DNA of 64,000 bases from CAVOGJ01 sp963700865 (GTDB lineage Bacteria; Planctomycetota; Planctomycetia; Pirellulales; Pirellulaceae), in contig CAVOZC010000018.1 in the NCBI GenBank assembly GCA_963700865.1, positions 1,240,001-1,304,000 of the forward strand, in the 5' to 3' direction. A model generated the notes under the pieces. That model had not been told where the DNA came from. It searched no databases and saw nothing but the letters and a program-made list of their open reading frames with translations. Positions within the stretch are counted from its first letter, which is position 1. Every line of letters begins with the position of its first letter. The position numbers and the translations under genes were made by a program. Shown piece after piece: positions 21,030 to 28,846 of the stretch.

Positions 21030-22027
21030 CGTCGATTCGGATCGTCTGCCATTCGTTGCGCGTTCAGCGGCGCCGAATCCGCGGCTTGGCCGAAGTTCGT
21101 GACGACTTTTTTCCAGCCGCGAGGGACGTCCGGCGAGATGAATTCGCCCAAGAATTCCTGCCCGCGGTGGAGCGGGTGGTTTACCTGGCGATTCTGAAAG
21201 ACATAGGTTGTCTTTGACCAGTTCTTGCGCGGCTCCCAACCGGGCGGAAAGACCTGCATCGCAATCGGCAGGAATTGCTTTTCGTCGAGGATGACCAGGA
21301 TGCGCTGGAAGTTGGCCGCGTCCTCGCGCGTCTTGGGGCGGGCGTCAATCCAGTATTCGCCCGGTCGATCATCCGGCGGCACAATTTCCTTCAGCCAGTA
21401 TTTTTCCAATAATTGGTCCTTCTTGGCTCCAAACAAAAAGGGGAGCGGGCCGTTGGTGATGCCCTTCCCCTGCATTTCGGGTGGCAAGCGTTCTTCACGC
21501 AGTTGCTTGGCCTTGCCGTTCAATTCGAACACGGCAAGTCCATCGCAAATCCAATGTTCCTCGTGGTCGGAACGCGACATGGGCCAATCCGCAGGTCCGC
21601 CTTCGGCGACCGGAGGCTTGTATTCGCCAATTTGCTCGACCTTGAATTCCCCCTTATCGGGAGCCGCATAGCGAATGATCCCGACGCTCTTGGTCTTGGC
21701 AATGCGCGAATCCGCGGGGCCAAACACCGCGTCGTAATCGAGGCGGGTGAAATCGCAACTGTATGTCTTGACCTTGCTGCTGCGGGTTTCCCAAAAGCCC
21801 AGTATGTTGTCCAGCCGCTGCTTCTCGGATTCTGTCAAGCGAAACGGGTCGACCATCGGCGACGGGATGGCGGCGGCTTGCATTGCCCCGTCCTGGACTT
21901 GCCCTGCCACCGTTGCCTGGGGAGGAGCACTGGTCTGCTGAGCAACGGCCATACCCAGAAATGAAACCAGCAAGCTCATCGAGCATGCAACGAGGCAGCA
22001 CCGCCCTGGGAAGATACAAGACATCAC
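21026..22027 (-). CDS. TIGR03009-type exported protein
   Basis: 333 aa, intact, with a signal peptide (CLVACSMSLLVSFLGMAVAQ). The body is a single beta-rich domain with blocks such as LDNILGFWETRSSKVKTYSC, WICDGLAVFELN and GITNGPLPFLFGAKKDQLLEKYW. This matches my recollection of a Planctomycete-specific family whose overall pattern resembles LolA/LolB lipoprotein carriers. Function is not established. It ends by overlapping the convergent membrane gene by four bases. Confidence 0.75.
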   Translation of the reverse strand: MMSCIFPGRCCLVACSMSLLVSFLGMAVAQQTSAPPQATVAGQVQDGAMQAAAIPSPMVDPFRLTESEKQRLDNILGFWETRSSKVKTYSCDFTRLDYDAVFGPADSRIAKTKSVGIIRYAAPDKGEFKVEQIGEYKPPVAEGGPADWPMSRSDHEEHWICDGLAVFELNGKAKQLREERLPPEMQGKGITNGPLPFLFGAKKDQLLEKYWLKEIVPPDDRPGEYWIDARPKTREDAANFQRILVILDEKQFLPIAMQVFPPGWEPRKNWSKTTYVFQNRQVNHPLHRGQEFLGEFISPDVPRGWKKVVTNFGQAADSAPLNAQRMADDPNRR

Positions 22028-22255
22028 AAAGTCCTTCTTGTTTTGTCGGAAAATGCTAGCCGTGCCACCATGCGGACGGCCAGTGCGCGATGCGAGGAGT
22101 CTAGCAGGATCGCGCGACGGACCCTAGATCAGTGTGCGAGCAACCGTCGCGTTGGCGACCAGCCCCGGGGTGTCAATTATTTTCGGGTTTTTTGCCCTGC
22201 CCCGCCCCGTTCCTCGCGACGATCGCCTGACCAGGATCATGGCAATCCTCGCCAC

Positions 22256-24045
22256 TTAGCGCTTCTCTGCCGGCGACTCGGCTTGCAATTTTTCCCAGAG
22301 CACCCGTACGCGTCCCTGCTCCACCGGTCCCCCGACACTGCCCGCGTATGCCAGACGATCGTAGCTTGCCATGACATAGGCGATTGACGGCGCCAACGAC
22401 GGAAACGCCGCCGCCAGTTGACGGGCAAATTCGAGGGGGGTCGTCTGGCTGGCTCGTGGACAACCATGCTCGCGGGCCCATGCCTCAAGTGCCATGAAGG
22501 TGTAACGAATCAGCTCGTCATCGCCGGTCGTCTCACCGCGCAGGAACGGATTCCGAAAGGAGGCAAACGTCGGCCAGCTCGCTGCCGGTGTCACCTCTGC
22601 GACGCGGTCGGTCTTCGGCGATGGGCGGAGAAAAATGCCCCGCAGGTCTTGCCAGAATTGGAGCCACGCTAACCAGATCGCCGCGCGGAAACGCCAGAGC
22701 AGGTAGCCGCCGCCGGCCAACAGAATGAACCAATACAGTCCATGGATCCAGCCGGAAACTTCCCCTGGGGGCAGTGTCCCGCGGTCCACGTGCGGCGGCC
22801 GAGCCGCATCCGCTGCGTTGGCAGCTTCTCTTCCCTCCGGTGGGGCCGAGGATGGGATGGCAGCCGACTGGCTGGTTGACCCGTCGCCGGGCCTGGGCTC
22901 TGCGCGGGACGAGTCGCCGGGAGAGGTGTTTTCGCGGGATCCGTCACCGGCGGGGTGCCCTCACGAGACAAATCGCCCGGCGGGGTATCCTGGCGGGACC
23001 CGTTGCCCGACGGGGTGTCCTCACGAGACGAATCGCCGGGCGGGGAATCCTGGCGGAATCCGTCACCTTGCGGGGTTGCGTCGGAGGTCTCCGGTGCTGG
23101 CTCGCGGAGCGCGTGCGACCCCCCGTTCTCGCCGGGGAGATCGGAATCGTCGAGCCACCAATGTTTGGACGACATTTGCGACCGCAGCGAGGCCAGGAGT
23201 CGCTGGAGGGAGGCCTCGGGTGCGGGACGCGGCAAGAAGCTACAAACGAGCAACACGGCCAGAATGAGCCCGGCGAGGGCCAGCGCCCAGTGGGTTGCCA
23301 TCTCCGGCGGCATCGTCAGCTTCCGCTGTCGCAGGTAGCGCCGCAGGCCCAGGAAACACGTCGTGCCCAACAGCGCCAGGCCGCTGCCTACATAAACAAC
23401 CAGGCAGTGGAAGGCGGCGCGACGCGTCGCCAGCTCGCTGGCCGGGATGCTCCATTGTCCCCAGCCGAACAGCGGCAGGGTCACGAGGGCAAAATAGACG
23501 ATCCAGACGCCCGGCGCATGCGGCCGGCGGCGACCCTCCCACCAACGTTGGAACCAGCTACCCACCCCCGCCGCGGTGGCATCGTCCGCCTCCGCCGCTC
23601 CGTTCGGTAACTTCGTCGTCGGTCCGTGCTCCGCCGCGAATCCGGCAGCCTGCAGCAGCCCTTCGCCACCGACTTCCTCTCCTTCGTCGATGACGGTGCA
23701 GTCCCAAGTGAGCCTGTCCGCCGCCCACCAGATCACGGCGAGGATGAGCACAATGAAGAAACTGCTGGCGTCGGTGAAGCGGGCCAGGGCCATCCATGCG
23801 GCCAGCGCCAAGGGGAAGGCGAACAGAGCCGCATACGACGTCGATCGCTCGATCGCGATGCGGCTGATCAGGACGACGGCTAACACGTAAAGTGTGGCCA
23901 CATACCGCAGTCGCCCGCCAAAGGGACCTGCGTAAAAAGCGTAGAGAAGGAAGTAAGCCAGGCTGCCGACCAGCAACATGATTAGCGCGGGGGTGATCGC
24001 AATCACCAGATAATCGGCAAAGGTGGGAGTCGGCCTGCGCGTCAT
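22256..24045 (-). CDS. DUF4129 domain membrane protein (frameshifted)
   Basis: The ATG at 24045 starts MTRRPTPTFADYLVIAITPAL; the open frame extends upstream only through repeat sequence, which is rejected. About seven transmembrane helices fill residues 15-290. A hydrophilic linker follows, containing tandem copies of a GDxSRxDTPP-like unit (about 22930-23080). The last helix and the DUF4129 domain (WFILLAGGGYLLWRFRAA, then ELIRYTFMALEAWARE and TPLEFARQLA) lie in another frame, 22789-22256. One base missing near 22949-22955 reconciles them, giving about 596 aa. DUF4129 proteins often accompany MoxR/DUF58 and transglutaminase genes; here MoxR/DUF58 is 8 kb away. Confidence 0.75.
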
Positions 24046-24094
24046 GTTTGGATTATAGGCGACCGACTCCGGGGTCCGGAAATCGATACCGGTA

Positions 24095-24178
24095 CGCGCC
24101 ACCTTTTTCGGGCACGCACCGCGTTTCTCCGGCACGCAGCGAGATCTGACGTTGGGGGGTTTGGGGGGCACAATCAGG
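24095..24178. repeat. Partial copy A of the 136-bp dispersed repeat
   Basis: About 84 bp matching the first two thirds of copies B and C (CGCGCCACCTTTTTCGGGCA through the G-rich run GGGGGGTTTGGGGGG to ATCAGG) with a few mismatches. It lacks the final 50 bp of the full copies. It lies just upstream of the DUF4129 start, so it may also hold that gene's upstream region. Confidence 0.85.
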
Positions 24179-24318
24179 CGTGCAGCTGGAATGGGGTCGT
24201 CGCCCCCCAAAAACTGCCTCCAGAGACGCTGCCGGGGGGCGGCAGCCGTTTGCCGCTCTACTTCCTCGCTCGGCCCCCCGTACCCCCCAACCCGAAATCC
24301 GCGTCGCCTCCGAAACCC

Positions 24319-24454
24319 GGCCCGCGCCACCTTTCTCGGGCACGCGCCGCCTTTCTCCGGCACGCAGCGAGATCTGACGTCGGGGGGTTTGGGGGGCACG
24401 ATCAGGCCGTGACGTCTGTTGGATCTGGCTGGCTCGATGGTCTAAAACAAGCCG
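24319..24454. repeat. 136-bp direct repeat, copy B
   Basis: Identical to 27394-27529 except for two positions (C/T at the CTTTCTCGGG site and C/G at the CGCCGCCTTT site). It contains an internal tandem pair, TTTCTCGGGCACGC and TTTCTCCGGCACGC, and a G-rich stretch. No terminal inverted repeats were found. Sequence on either side of B and C differs, so the repeat edges are sharp. Confidence 0.92.
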
Positions 24455-24466
24455 TGCAAACGGAAC

Positions 24467-24490
24467 GAAGACACAGACCTTGCGGACGGT
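24467..24490. repeat. 24-bp dispersed repeat, copy 1
   Basis: GAAGACACAGACCTTGCGGA followed by CGGT. It is exactly repeated at 27157-27180. The core AAGACACAGACCT is the reverse complement of the AGGTCTGTGTCTT core repeated on the plus strand at 25357, 26367, 26504 and 26908. Confidence 0.85.
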
Positions 24491-25086
24491 GCGAAAGTCA
24501 TTATCGAATGTCTCAACGTAGATAATAGCGGCCGTGCCCGGATCGACGCCGCATGAGAACTCGATTCCGTTACGTCGAATTTTGTTTGACGGCGCGAACG
24601 TGTTTGCGGAAATGTGTACCAAGATCGTCGGATCGGAGTCGGATAGTTGCCCGAGTGTGGGCCAAGGCGCGTGGCTCTCAGGACAGCCAACAATTGCGGA
24701 GAATAAGAAACCAATCGCGTGGCGGCTCACGACGTGATTCATCTCTTAGGTCCCCCCGAACGGTCATGATTCTTACGGTTGCCGTCTCGCGTCCAGATGG
24801 AATAACTGTTGTGCCCCGCGATACCTGCTCCGATTGGGCGTTCGTCCGACTTCGTGTCTAGCCCTCCCAAGCCGATCATTGTTTTCCCATTTAGATACGG
24901 GCAGCCCGGGGCTGCGCCCATTCTTTCTGGCGAGCCGATAAGGAGCATCACAATCGCCATGCTTTCGGCCCGCGACAGGCAGAACCCGCACGAAAGCCTA
25001 TGGGGTAGCGACGAGAAAAAGACCGCAGTCGGTCCGGACTCAGGGATCAACGCTGCTATTCAGTTGAACGAAAGCGGCGACTAGAC

Positions 25087-25107
25087 CCCCCTGAGCTTGC
25101 TCGGGGG
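25087..25107. repeat. REP-like hairpin 1
   Basis: CCCCCTGAGC, TT loop, GCTCGGGGG: a nine-base stem with one bulged or mismatched base, followed by TGAAT. Same core as the hairpin at 27120-27139. Confidence 0.7.
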
Positions 25108-25291
25108 TGAATCAGGTCATCCGCTAGGAGGGCCGGCGGGCACAACCCTTGGCCGAGCGAGCGACGTCGCTCCGCGGGCGGGGTCCGAGGCCACACGTTC
25201 AGGTTTCGGTCTCGGAGCAGTCAGGTCGAGATGACGTCTCTGGCTCGACCACCAGTCGGGCTGTCGCGGGCGCGCTTAGCCACCGACCACG

Positions 25292-25320
25292 TTCACCGCC
25301 GAGCAAGCTCGGAGGGGTCT
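25292..25320. repeat. REP-like hairpin 2, opposite orientation
   Basis: TTCACCGCCGAGCAAGCTCG followed by GAGGGGTCT. This is the reverse orientation of the GACCCC-CCGAGCTTGCTCGG-GGTGAA unit seen at 25083 and 27117. Confidence 0.7.
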
Positions 25321-25356
25321 ATCTCGTGAGCAGCCAAATTCGTGTCACAGAAACTC

Positions 25357-25383
25357 CCCGAGGTCTGTGTCTTGGCTCCCTTT
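25357..25383 (+). repeat. Dispersed short repeat, CGAGGTCTGTGTCTTGG type
   Basis: CCCCGAGGTCTGTGTCTTGG continuing CTCCCTT, exact match to 26504-26530; a degenerate copy lies at 26467-26487. Confidence 0.8.
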
Positions 25384-25455
25384 TGTCTCCCCCGCACGCC
25401 CGCGCGAGAGACGGCTGCCCTGTGTCCCGATTCTACCACGCTCCTTGCAAACGCG

Positions 25456-25663
25456 TCATGCCGAAGCCGGGTCGCCACCGTCCGAAACCGATGGCTCCGC
25501 CGGATGCGTCCGCCGATGCACCTCCTGCAGGTGCGGGATGCTCACGTGCGTGTAGATCTGGGTCGTCGTCAGTGCTGCGTGCCCCAAGAACGACTGCAGG
25601 CTGCGGAGATCCGCCCCGTGCTCCAGCAACAAACGCCAACGCCACGAAGGTGGTGTTCGTCAT
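25456..25663 (-). pseudogene. Relic of a XerC/XerD-like tyrosine recombinase, C-terminal part only
   Basis: Minus-strand translation gives LLEHGADLRSLQSFLGHAAL, then TTTQIYTHVSIPHLQEVHRR and a stop at 25456. This contains the box II LGH histidine and the QIYTHV nucleophile tyrosine of tyrosine recombinases. The catalytic arginines and HxLR motif that should precede it are missing. The start (TFVALA to LLLEHG) also needs one T removed near 25633. About 65 residues survive of a usual 300. It points to a lost integrase or integrative element. Confidence 0.75.
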
Positions 25664-25735
25664 GGATGCAAGGCTTCGTTCTCACGGCAATTTGACAAGG
25701 CTCACAGAACCGGAGGGCTTGCGCCCTGCCGCTTC

Positions 25736-26359
25736 CTAGTCGGAATCCTGTTCGCGGATGACAAAATCTCCCGTTTTTGCCTCTCGAACGTAGACACCCT
25801 GATGGTCGAACGGCAAATAGTCCTTCTTTTCTTCAGTAACCCCAGAGGGTACGGAGGCCGTCACCATGTCAGGAAGCTGAGCGGATAGCGACCAGTCGGG
25901 TTCAGACGCATGGGGATGGAAACCGCACTTCCATTCTACTCGACAGTACTGAATTGCTGTGCGCCAAGTGAGCGCATCCGCCGGCAAGTCCTTGTCCGGG
26001 ATCGGCAAGCTGGTTACCGTGCGATTACGTAGATCAAGCACGACAAATGGCAGACCTTCATCGCGACATTCCTCTGGCAAATTTGGCAAAAAGACCTGCT
26101 CCGATGGAATAAACGCTCCCCACCCAGACATCCATTGCGGGCCGGGATAAAGCTTGTCCGTCAGCAGGGACGCCAGGATCTCGTCGCTGAGAAAATCACG
26201 GGCGGCAAACGAACTGGATTCCCCACGAACGAGGTCATGCACGACCAGGCAGTGTTCCGTGGCCGTCCCACCGTCCCAGCCATCGCCCATCGTCACAAGG
26301 AATCGCCCTTCAGGCGAGACGAGAATTCCGTACAACGGATCATGGACTTGCAGGACCAC
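25736..26359 (-). CDS. Hypothetical protein, N-terminus probably truncated
   Basis: 207 aa opening at a GTG at 26359 with no visible Shine-Dalgarno sequence. The text begins inside what looks like a beta-propeller-style repeat (YGILVSPEGRFLVTMGDGWD, then CLVVHDLVRGE). The central part has LYPGPQWMSGWGAFIP and the end is charged (YVREAKTGDFVIREQDSD). A 30-bp dispersed repeat begins 8 bp upstream of the start, so the original 5' end may have been replaced by repeat DNA. Composition and the balanced residue use make a real coding origin likely; whether it is still expressed is unclear. Confidence 0.5.
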   Translation of the reverse strand: MVLQVHDPLYGILVSPEGRFLVTMGDGWDGGTATEHCLVVHDLVRGESSSFAARDFLSDEILASLLTDKLYPGPQWMSGWGAFIPSEQVFLPNLPEECRDEGLPFVVLDLRNRTVTSLPIPDKDLPADALTWRTAIQYCRVEWKCGFHPHASEPDWSLSAQLPDMVTASVPSGVTEEKKDYLPFDHQGVYVREAKTGDFVIREQDSD

Positions 26360-26366
26360 GCCATGA

Positions 26367-26396
26367 TGCCTCCTCGAGGTCTGTGTCTTCGGTCTC
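26367..26396 (+). repeat. Dispersed short repeat, 30-bp exact pair member 1
   Basis: TGCCTCCTCGAGGTCTGTGT followed by CTTCGGTCTC, identical to 26908-26937. Lies immediately upstream of the truncated hypothetical gene. Confidence 0.85.
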
Positions 26397-26503
26397 TGGC
26401 TTGGATGTGCACACGTCGCACCCCCCTCACCCCCAGCCCCTCTCCCCCGGACAAGCCTTTCGTATTCGAGGTCGTGTCTTGGCTCCCTAGGCTCCCCCTG
26501 CCT

Positions 26504-26530
26504 CCCCGAGGTCTGTGTCTTGGCTCCCTT
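26504..26530 (+). repeat. Dispersed short repeat, second TTGGCTCCC-type copy
   Basis: Exact match to 25357-25383. A shortened version (CGAGGTCGTGTCTTGGCTCC) sits 37 bp upstream at 26467. Confidence 0.8.
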
Positions 26531-26617
26531 TGCAACTCAAAGTTTTCGACAGAGCAGACCTGTCCCCATTTCTTCCTTCTGTGTCTTCCAACTTGTTTCC
26601 AACTTGTTACATCGTTC

Positions 26618-26808
26618 GACCGCGAGCCAAAGAAGAATGCCCCGCTCCTCGCATTTGAGCTAAGCCAGATCAATGGCATTCTTCGTCGGCGTGCGCGTTT
26701 CTGGGACTGTAGGCCGTTACGGCGAAAACGCGCACGCCGACAGAACCCGCTTGCTTCGGCGGGGCGATTGGCTTCGCCTGCTCAAGCGGGCTCTTCTGGC
26801 TCGCGGTC
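26618..26808. repeat. Nested inverted-repeat element (outer stem plus three hairpins)
   Basis: GACCGCGAGCCA at 26618-26629 pairs perfectly with TGGCTCGCGGTC at 26797-26808. Inside lie three further perfect stems: GAAGAATGCC/GGCATTCTTC (26632-26641 with 26675-26684), GTCGGCGTGCGCGTTT/AAACGCGCACGCCGAC (26685-26700 with 26726-26741) and CCCGCTTG/CAAGCGGG (26746-26753 with 26783-26790). Together they would fold as a four-way junction. It could be a MITE, a recombination site or a structured RNA; no known family was recognised. Confidence 0.75.
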
Positions 26809-26907
26809 TAACGAACGAGTTGCATGGGTGGTATGACAGTATGACCTAGGGCAATGAGATGCCAGCGGACATCCCCGGCGTGATCTGGATTGATAGACTC
26901 GTCGTAC

Positions 26908-26937
26908 TGCCTCCTCGAGGTCTGTGTCTTCGGTCTC
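26908..26937 (+). repeat. Dispersed short repeat, 30-bp exact pair member 2
   Basis: Identical to 26367-26396. Confidence 0.85.
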
Positions 26938-27119
26938 GTTTTGGGTCTCGTTAGTGTTGACCGCTGGCGGCCGATGTTTCTCACAGAGCCACGGAGACCA
27001 CCGAGGGAAGGAACGACGCGGTGAGCGAGTCGCCCACCGGGCTCCGTTCACCGCGACGTGGTGCTACGGAATCTTGGATGTGATCTTCATCGAACGACCA
27101 TCCGTCGCGGCGACGAGAC

Positions 27120-27139
27120 CCCCCGAGCTTGCTCGGGGG
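27120..27139. repeat. REP-like hairpin 3
   Basis: Perfect nine-base stem CCCCCGAGC / GCTCGGGGG with a TT loop, followed by TGAAT as at hairpin 1. Confidence 0.8.
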
Positions 27140-27156
27140 TGAATAACCAACAGATC

Positions 27157-27180
27157 GAAGACACAGACCTTGCGGACGGT
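27157..27180. repeat. 24-bp dispersed repeat, copy 2
   Basis: Identical to 24467-24490. It lies 18 bp after REP-like hairpin 3, inside the RHS relic frame. Confidence 0.85.
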
Positions 27181-27393
27181 TCGAGGAAACGGATGATTGG
27201 CTCGACAGGTGTATCTGACTCCTTAAGTACGTCGATGAACCGCCGGAACCGCTCTTCTTGTTTGTCATCATCCGTGTCAACAAAGAACTCAAGTCCGCTA
27301 GGGTCGACGAATCGAGTCACCCCATTCCCCCCATACCGATACAGATTCGCATCCCCCGCCGCTTCAGTAGCAATCGCCGAATTTACCGGGGCG

Positions 27394-27529
27394 GGCCCGC
27401 GCCACCTTTTTCGGGCACGCGCCGCGTTTCTCCGGCACGCAGCGAGATCTGACGTCGGGGGGTTTGGGGGGCACGATCAGGCCGTGACGTCTGTTGGATC
27501 TGGCTGGCTCGATGGTCTAAAACAAGCCG
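27394..27529. repeat. 136-bp direct repeat, copy C
   Basis: Same orientation as copy B (24319-24454) with two mismatches in 136 bp. B and C enclose about 2.9 kb containing the integrase relic, the truncated hypothetical gene and the RHS relic. Ends 86 bp before the next intact gene. Confidence 0.92.
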
Positions 27530-27615
27530 AGGGTCAGCGCAAGCCGGCGAGCATCCGACTGGGGCGTCGACGACATCGACTGGGCCGAACTTGACCGCGA
27601 GACGAAAGCGACCAC

Positions 27616-28584
27616 ATGCCTGGAAAAAAGAAACAAGCCGCGTCCGCTGCGGCCCCCAAACGGCCGAAGCCGGTTACCCGCCGCAAACAGGCGATTCATG
27701 ACGTCGATACGTCAACCCAGCTCGCGGGCACCTCGCCCGCTCGCCCAGCGAAGGGCTTCTCACAGGTCGTCCTGCTGGGAACCGGCTGCCCGGGTCCGGA
27801 TCCGGAGAGGTCGGGGCCAGCGGTGGCGATCGTGGTCAACGATCGGCCCTACCTGGTCGATTTTGGTCCGGGGGTGGTCCGCCGGGCCGCCGCCGCTTAT
27901 GACAAGGGCGTGCGTGGTCTGGCGACCCACCTGCTCAACCGCGGGTTCCTCACGCATCTACATTCGGATCATACGATCGGCTATCCCGATTTGATGCTGA
28001 CGCCCTGGGTCTGCGGGCGAGACGAACCGCTGGAGGTCTACGGACCACCTGGTCTCCGCCACATGACCGAACATTTGTTATTGGCCTATGAGGCGGACAT
28101 TCACCAGCGGCTGCACGGCCTGGAGCCCGCGAACGAGACCGGATTCCAGGTGCAGGCCCATGAGGTGGTTCCGGGACTTGTCTACCGGGACCCCCACGTC
28201 GAGGTGCATGCCTTTGAGGTCTGGCACGGCACGTGGCCCGCCTATGGCTATAAGTTCATTTGTCCGGATCGCACGATTGTGATTTCCGGTGACACATGCA
28301 TGCACGAAAACGTGATCACCGCGGCGACGGGTTGTGACGTGCTCATCCACGAGGTTTGTTCAGGAGAGGGCGTACTCTGGCGATCGCCAGAGTGGAGAGA
28401 GTACCATTCCAGCTATCACACGTTGGGTCACGAGCTGGCCGAGGTGGCGACGCGCGCTCAACCAAAGCTGCTGGTGCTGACGCATCAGCTCTTCCAAGGT
28501 GTCAGTGAAGCCGATTTGCTGCGAGAGGTCCGTGAGGGGTATTCGGGCGCCGTGGTCTCCGGCAAGGATCTCGATATTTTCTGA
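27616..28584 (+). CDS. Metallo-beta-lactamase-fold hydrolase, RNase Z-like
   Basis: 322 aa, intact. After a basic Lys/Ala-rich N-terminus comes VVLLGTGCPGPDPERSGPAV, then the metal motif LTHLHSDHTIGYPDLM (HxHxDH), a central VISGDTCMHENVI aspartate and late VLTHQLF histidine. This layout matches RNase Z/arylsulfatase-type members of the superfamily that bind two zinc ions. The N-terminal 50 residues (KKKQAASAAAPKRPK) are low complexity and may be a linker. It could be a hydrolase of small esters rather than a tRNA 3'-endonuclease. It is the first intact gene after the repeat-rich scar. Confidence 0.82.
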   Translation: MPGKKKQAASAAAPKRPKPVTRRKQAIHDVDTSTQLAGTSPARPAKGFSQVVLLGTGCPGPDPERSGPAVAIVVNDRPYLVDFGPGVVRRAAAAYDKGVRGLATHLLNRGFLTHLHSDHTIGYPDLMLTPWVCGRDEPLEVYGPPGLRHMTEHLLLAYEADIHQRLHGLEPANETGFQVQAHEVVPGLVYRDPHVEVHAFEVWHGTWPAYGYKFICPDRTIVISGDTCMHENVITAATGCDVLIHEVCSGEGVLWRSPEWREYHSSYHTLGHELAEVATRAQPKLLVLTHQLFQGVSEADLLREVREGYSGAVVSGKDLDIF

Positions 28585-28846
28585 GCCGCTCGCGGCTGGG
28601 GAGCCAACCCCCCGCACATGCTTGCTGGCTCGTCTATTTTCGCCTTTTCCTCGTGACCTGTATGATCGAGGCTGTGCCCGCGGCGGAAAGCCAGTACGAT
28701 TGAGGCACGGTTGTGGAGGGCGTGGCGCCGGTCGGCGAACTTGCCAAACTCTTGCGAGTTCGGCGACGACGCGTTCGGTGAAGACGCTCGATCCGGCCGT
28801 CGGCATGTGCGGGGGCGATTCGTTCGTAAAGCAAGGATTTGACGTG

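Larger units (their letters stand above)
24046..25455. other. Gene-poor repeat region, left part
   Basis: Apart from repeat copies A and B, a 24-bp repeat at 24467-24490 and REP-like hairpins near 25087 and 25292, no convincing gene was found. Open frames on both strands between 24455 and 25080 have mixed composition and no motif; one minus-strand frame from 24742 has a hydrophobic start but its C-terminal half is encoded by repeat sequence. The area looks like degraded or non-coding DNA. Confidence 0.5.
26360..27086. other. Gene-poor repeat region, right part
   Basis: No supported gene. It contains five short dispersed repeats of the GAGGTCTGTGTCTT family and a set of nested inverted repeats at 26618-26808. 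Base composition is more AT-rich in places than the flanking genes. Confidence 0.5.
27087..27396 (-). pseudogene. Relic of an RHS-repeat protein core
   Basis: Minus-strand frame with GDANLYRYGGNGVTRFVDPS then GLEFF, matching the RHS-associated core pattern NxYxYxxNxxxxxxDPxGL that precedes the variable toxin tip of RHS/YD proteins. Only about 100 residues remain. The upstream edge coincides with repeat copy C (27394), and the last residues after IIRFLEP are encoded by the 24-bp repeat and the REP-like hairpin. The protein is therefore a fragment with both ends overwritten by repeats. Between GLEFF and IIRFLE is a short unique tail (DTDDDKQEERFRRFIDVLKE), possibly the start of a toxin domain. 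Confidence 0.7.

Noticed and set aside
22669..24399. Long minus-strand frame starting 354 bp upstream of the DUF4129 ATG
   Set aside because: The extra N-terminus is translated repeat copies A and B and is low complexity; the transmembrane protein starts naturally at 24045.
24405..24742. Minus-strand open frame with a hydrophobic start (MNHVVSRHAIGFLFSAIVGC)
   Set aside because: Its later part is encoded by the 24-bp and 136-bp repeats, and it has no motif or ribosome binding site. It could be a relic but is not supported as a gene.
26797..26900. Possible integron attC site (GTCTAAC resembles the R'' box)
   Set aside because: No matching GTTRRRY partner was found at a suitable distance, and no integron integrase is intact nearby.
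24046..27615. CRISPR array
   Set aside because: Repeats are irregularly spaced, occur in both orientations and lack similar-length spacers; no cas gene is present.
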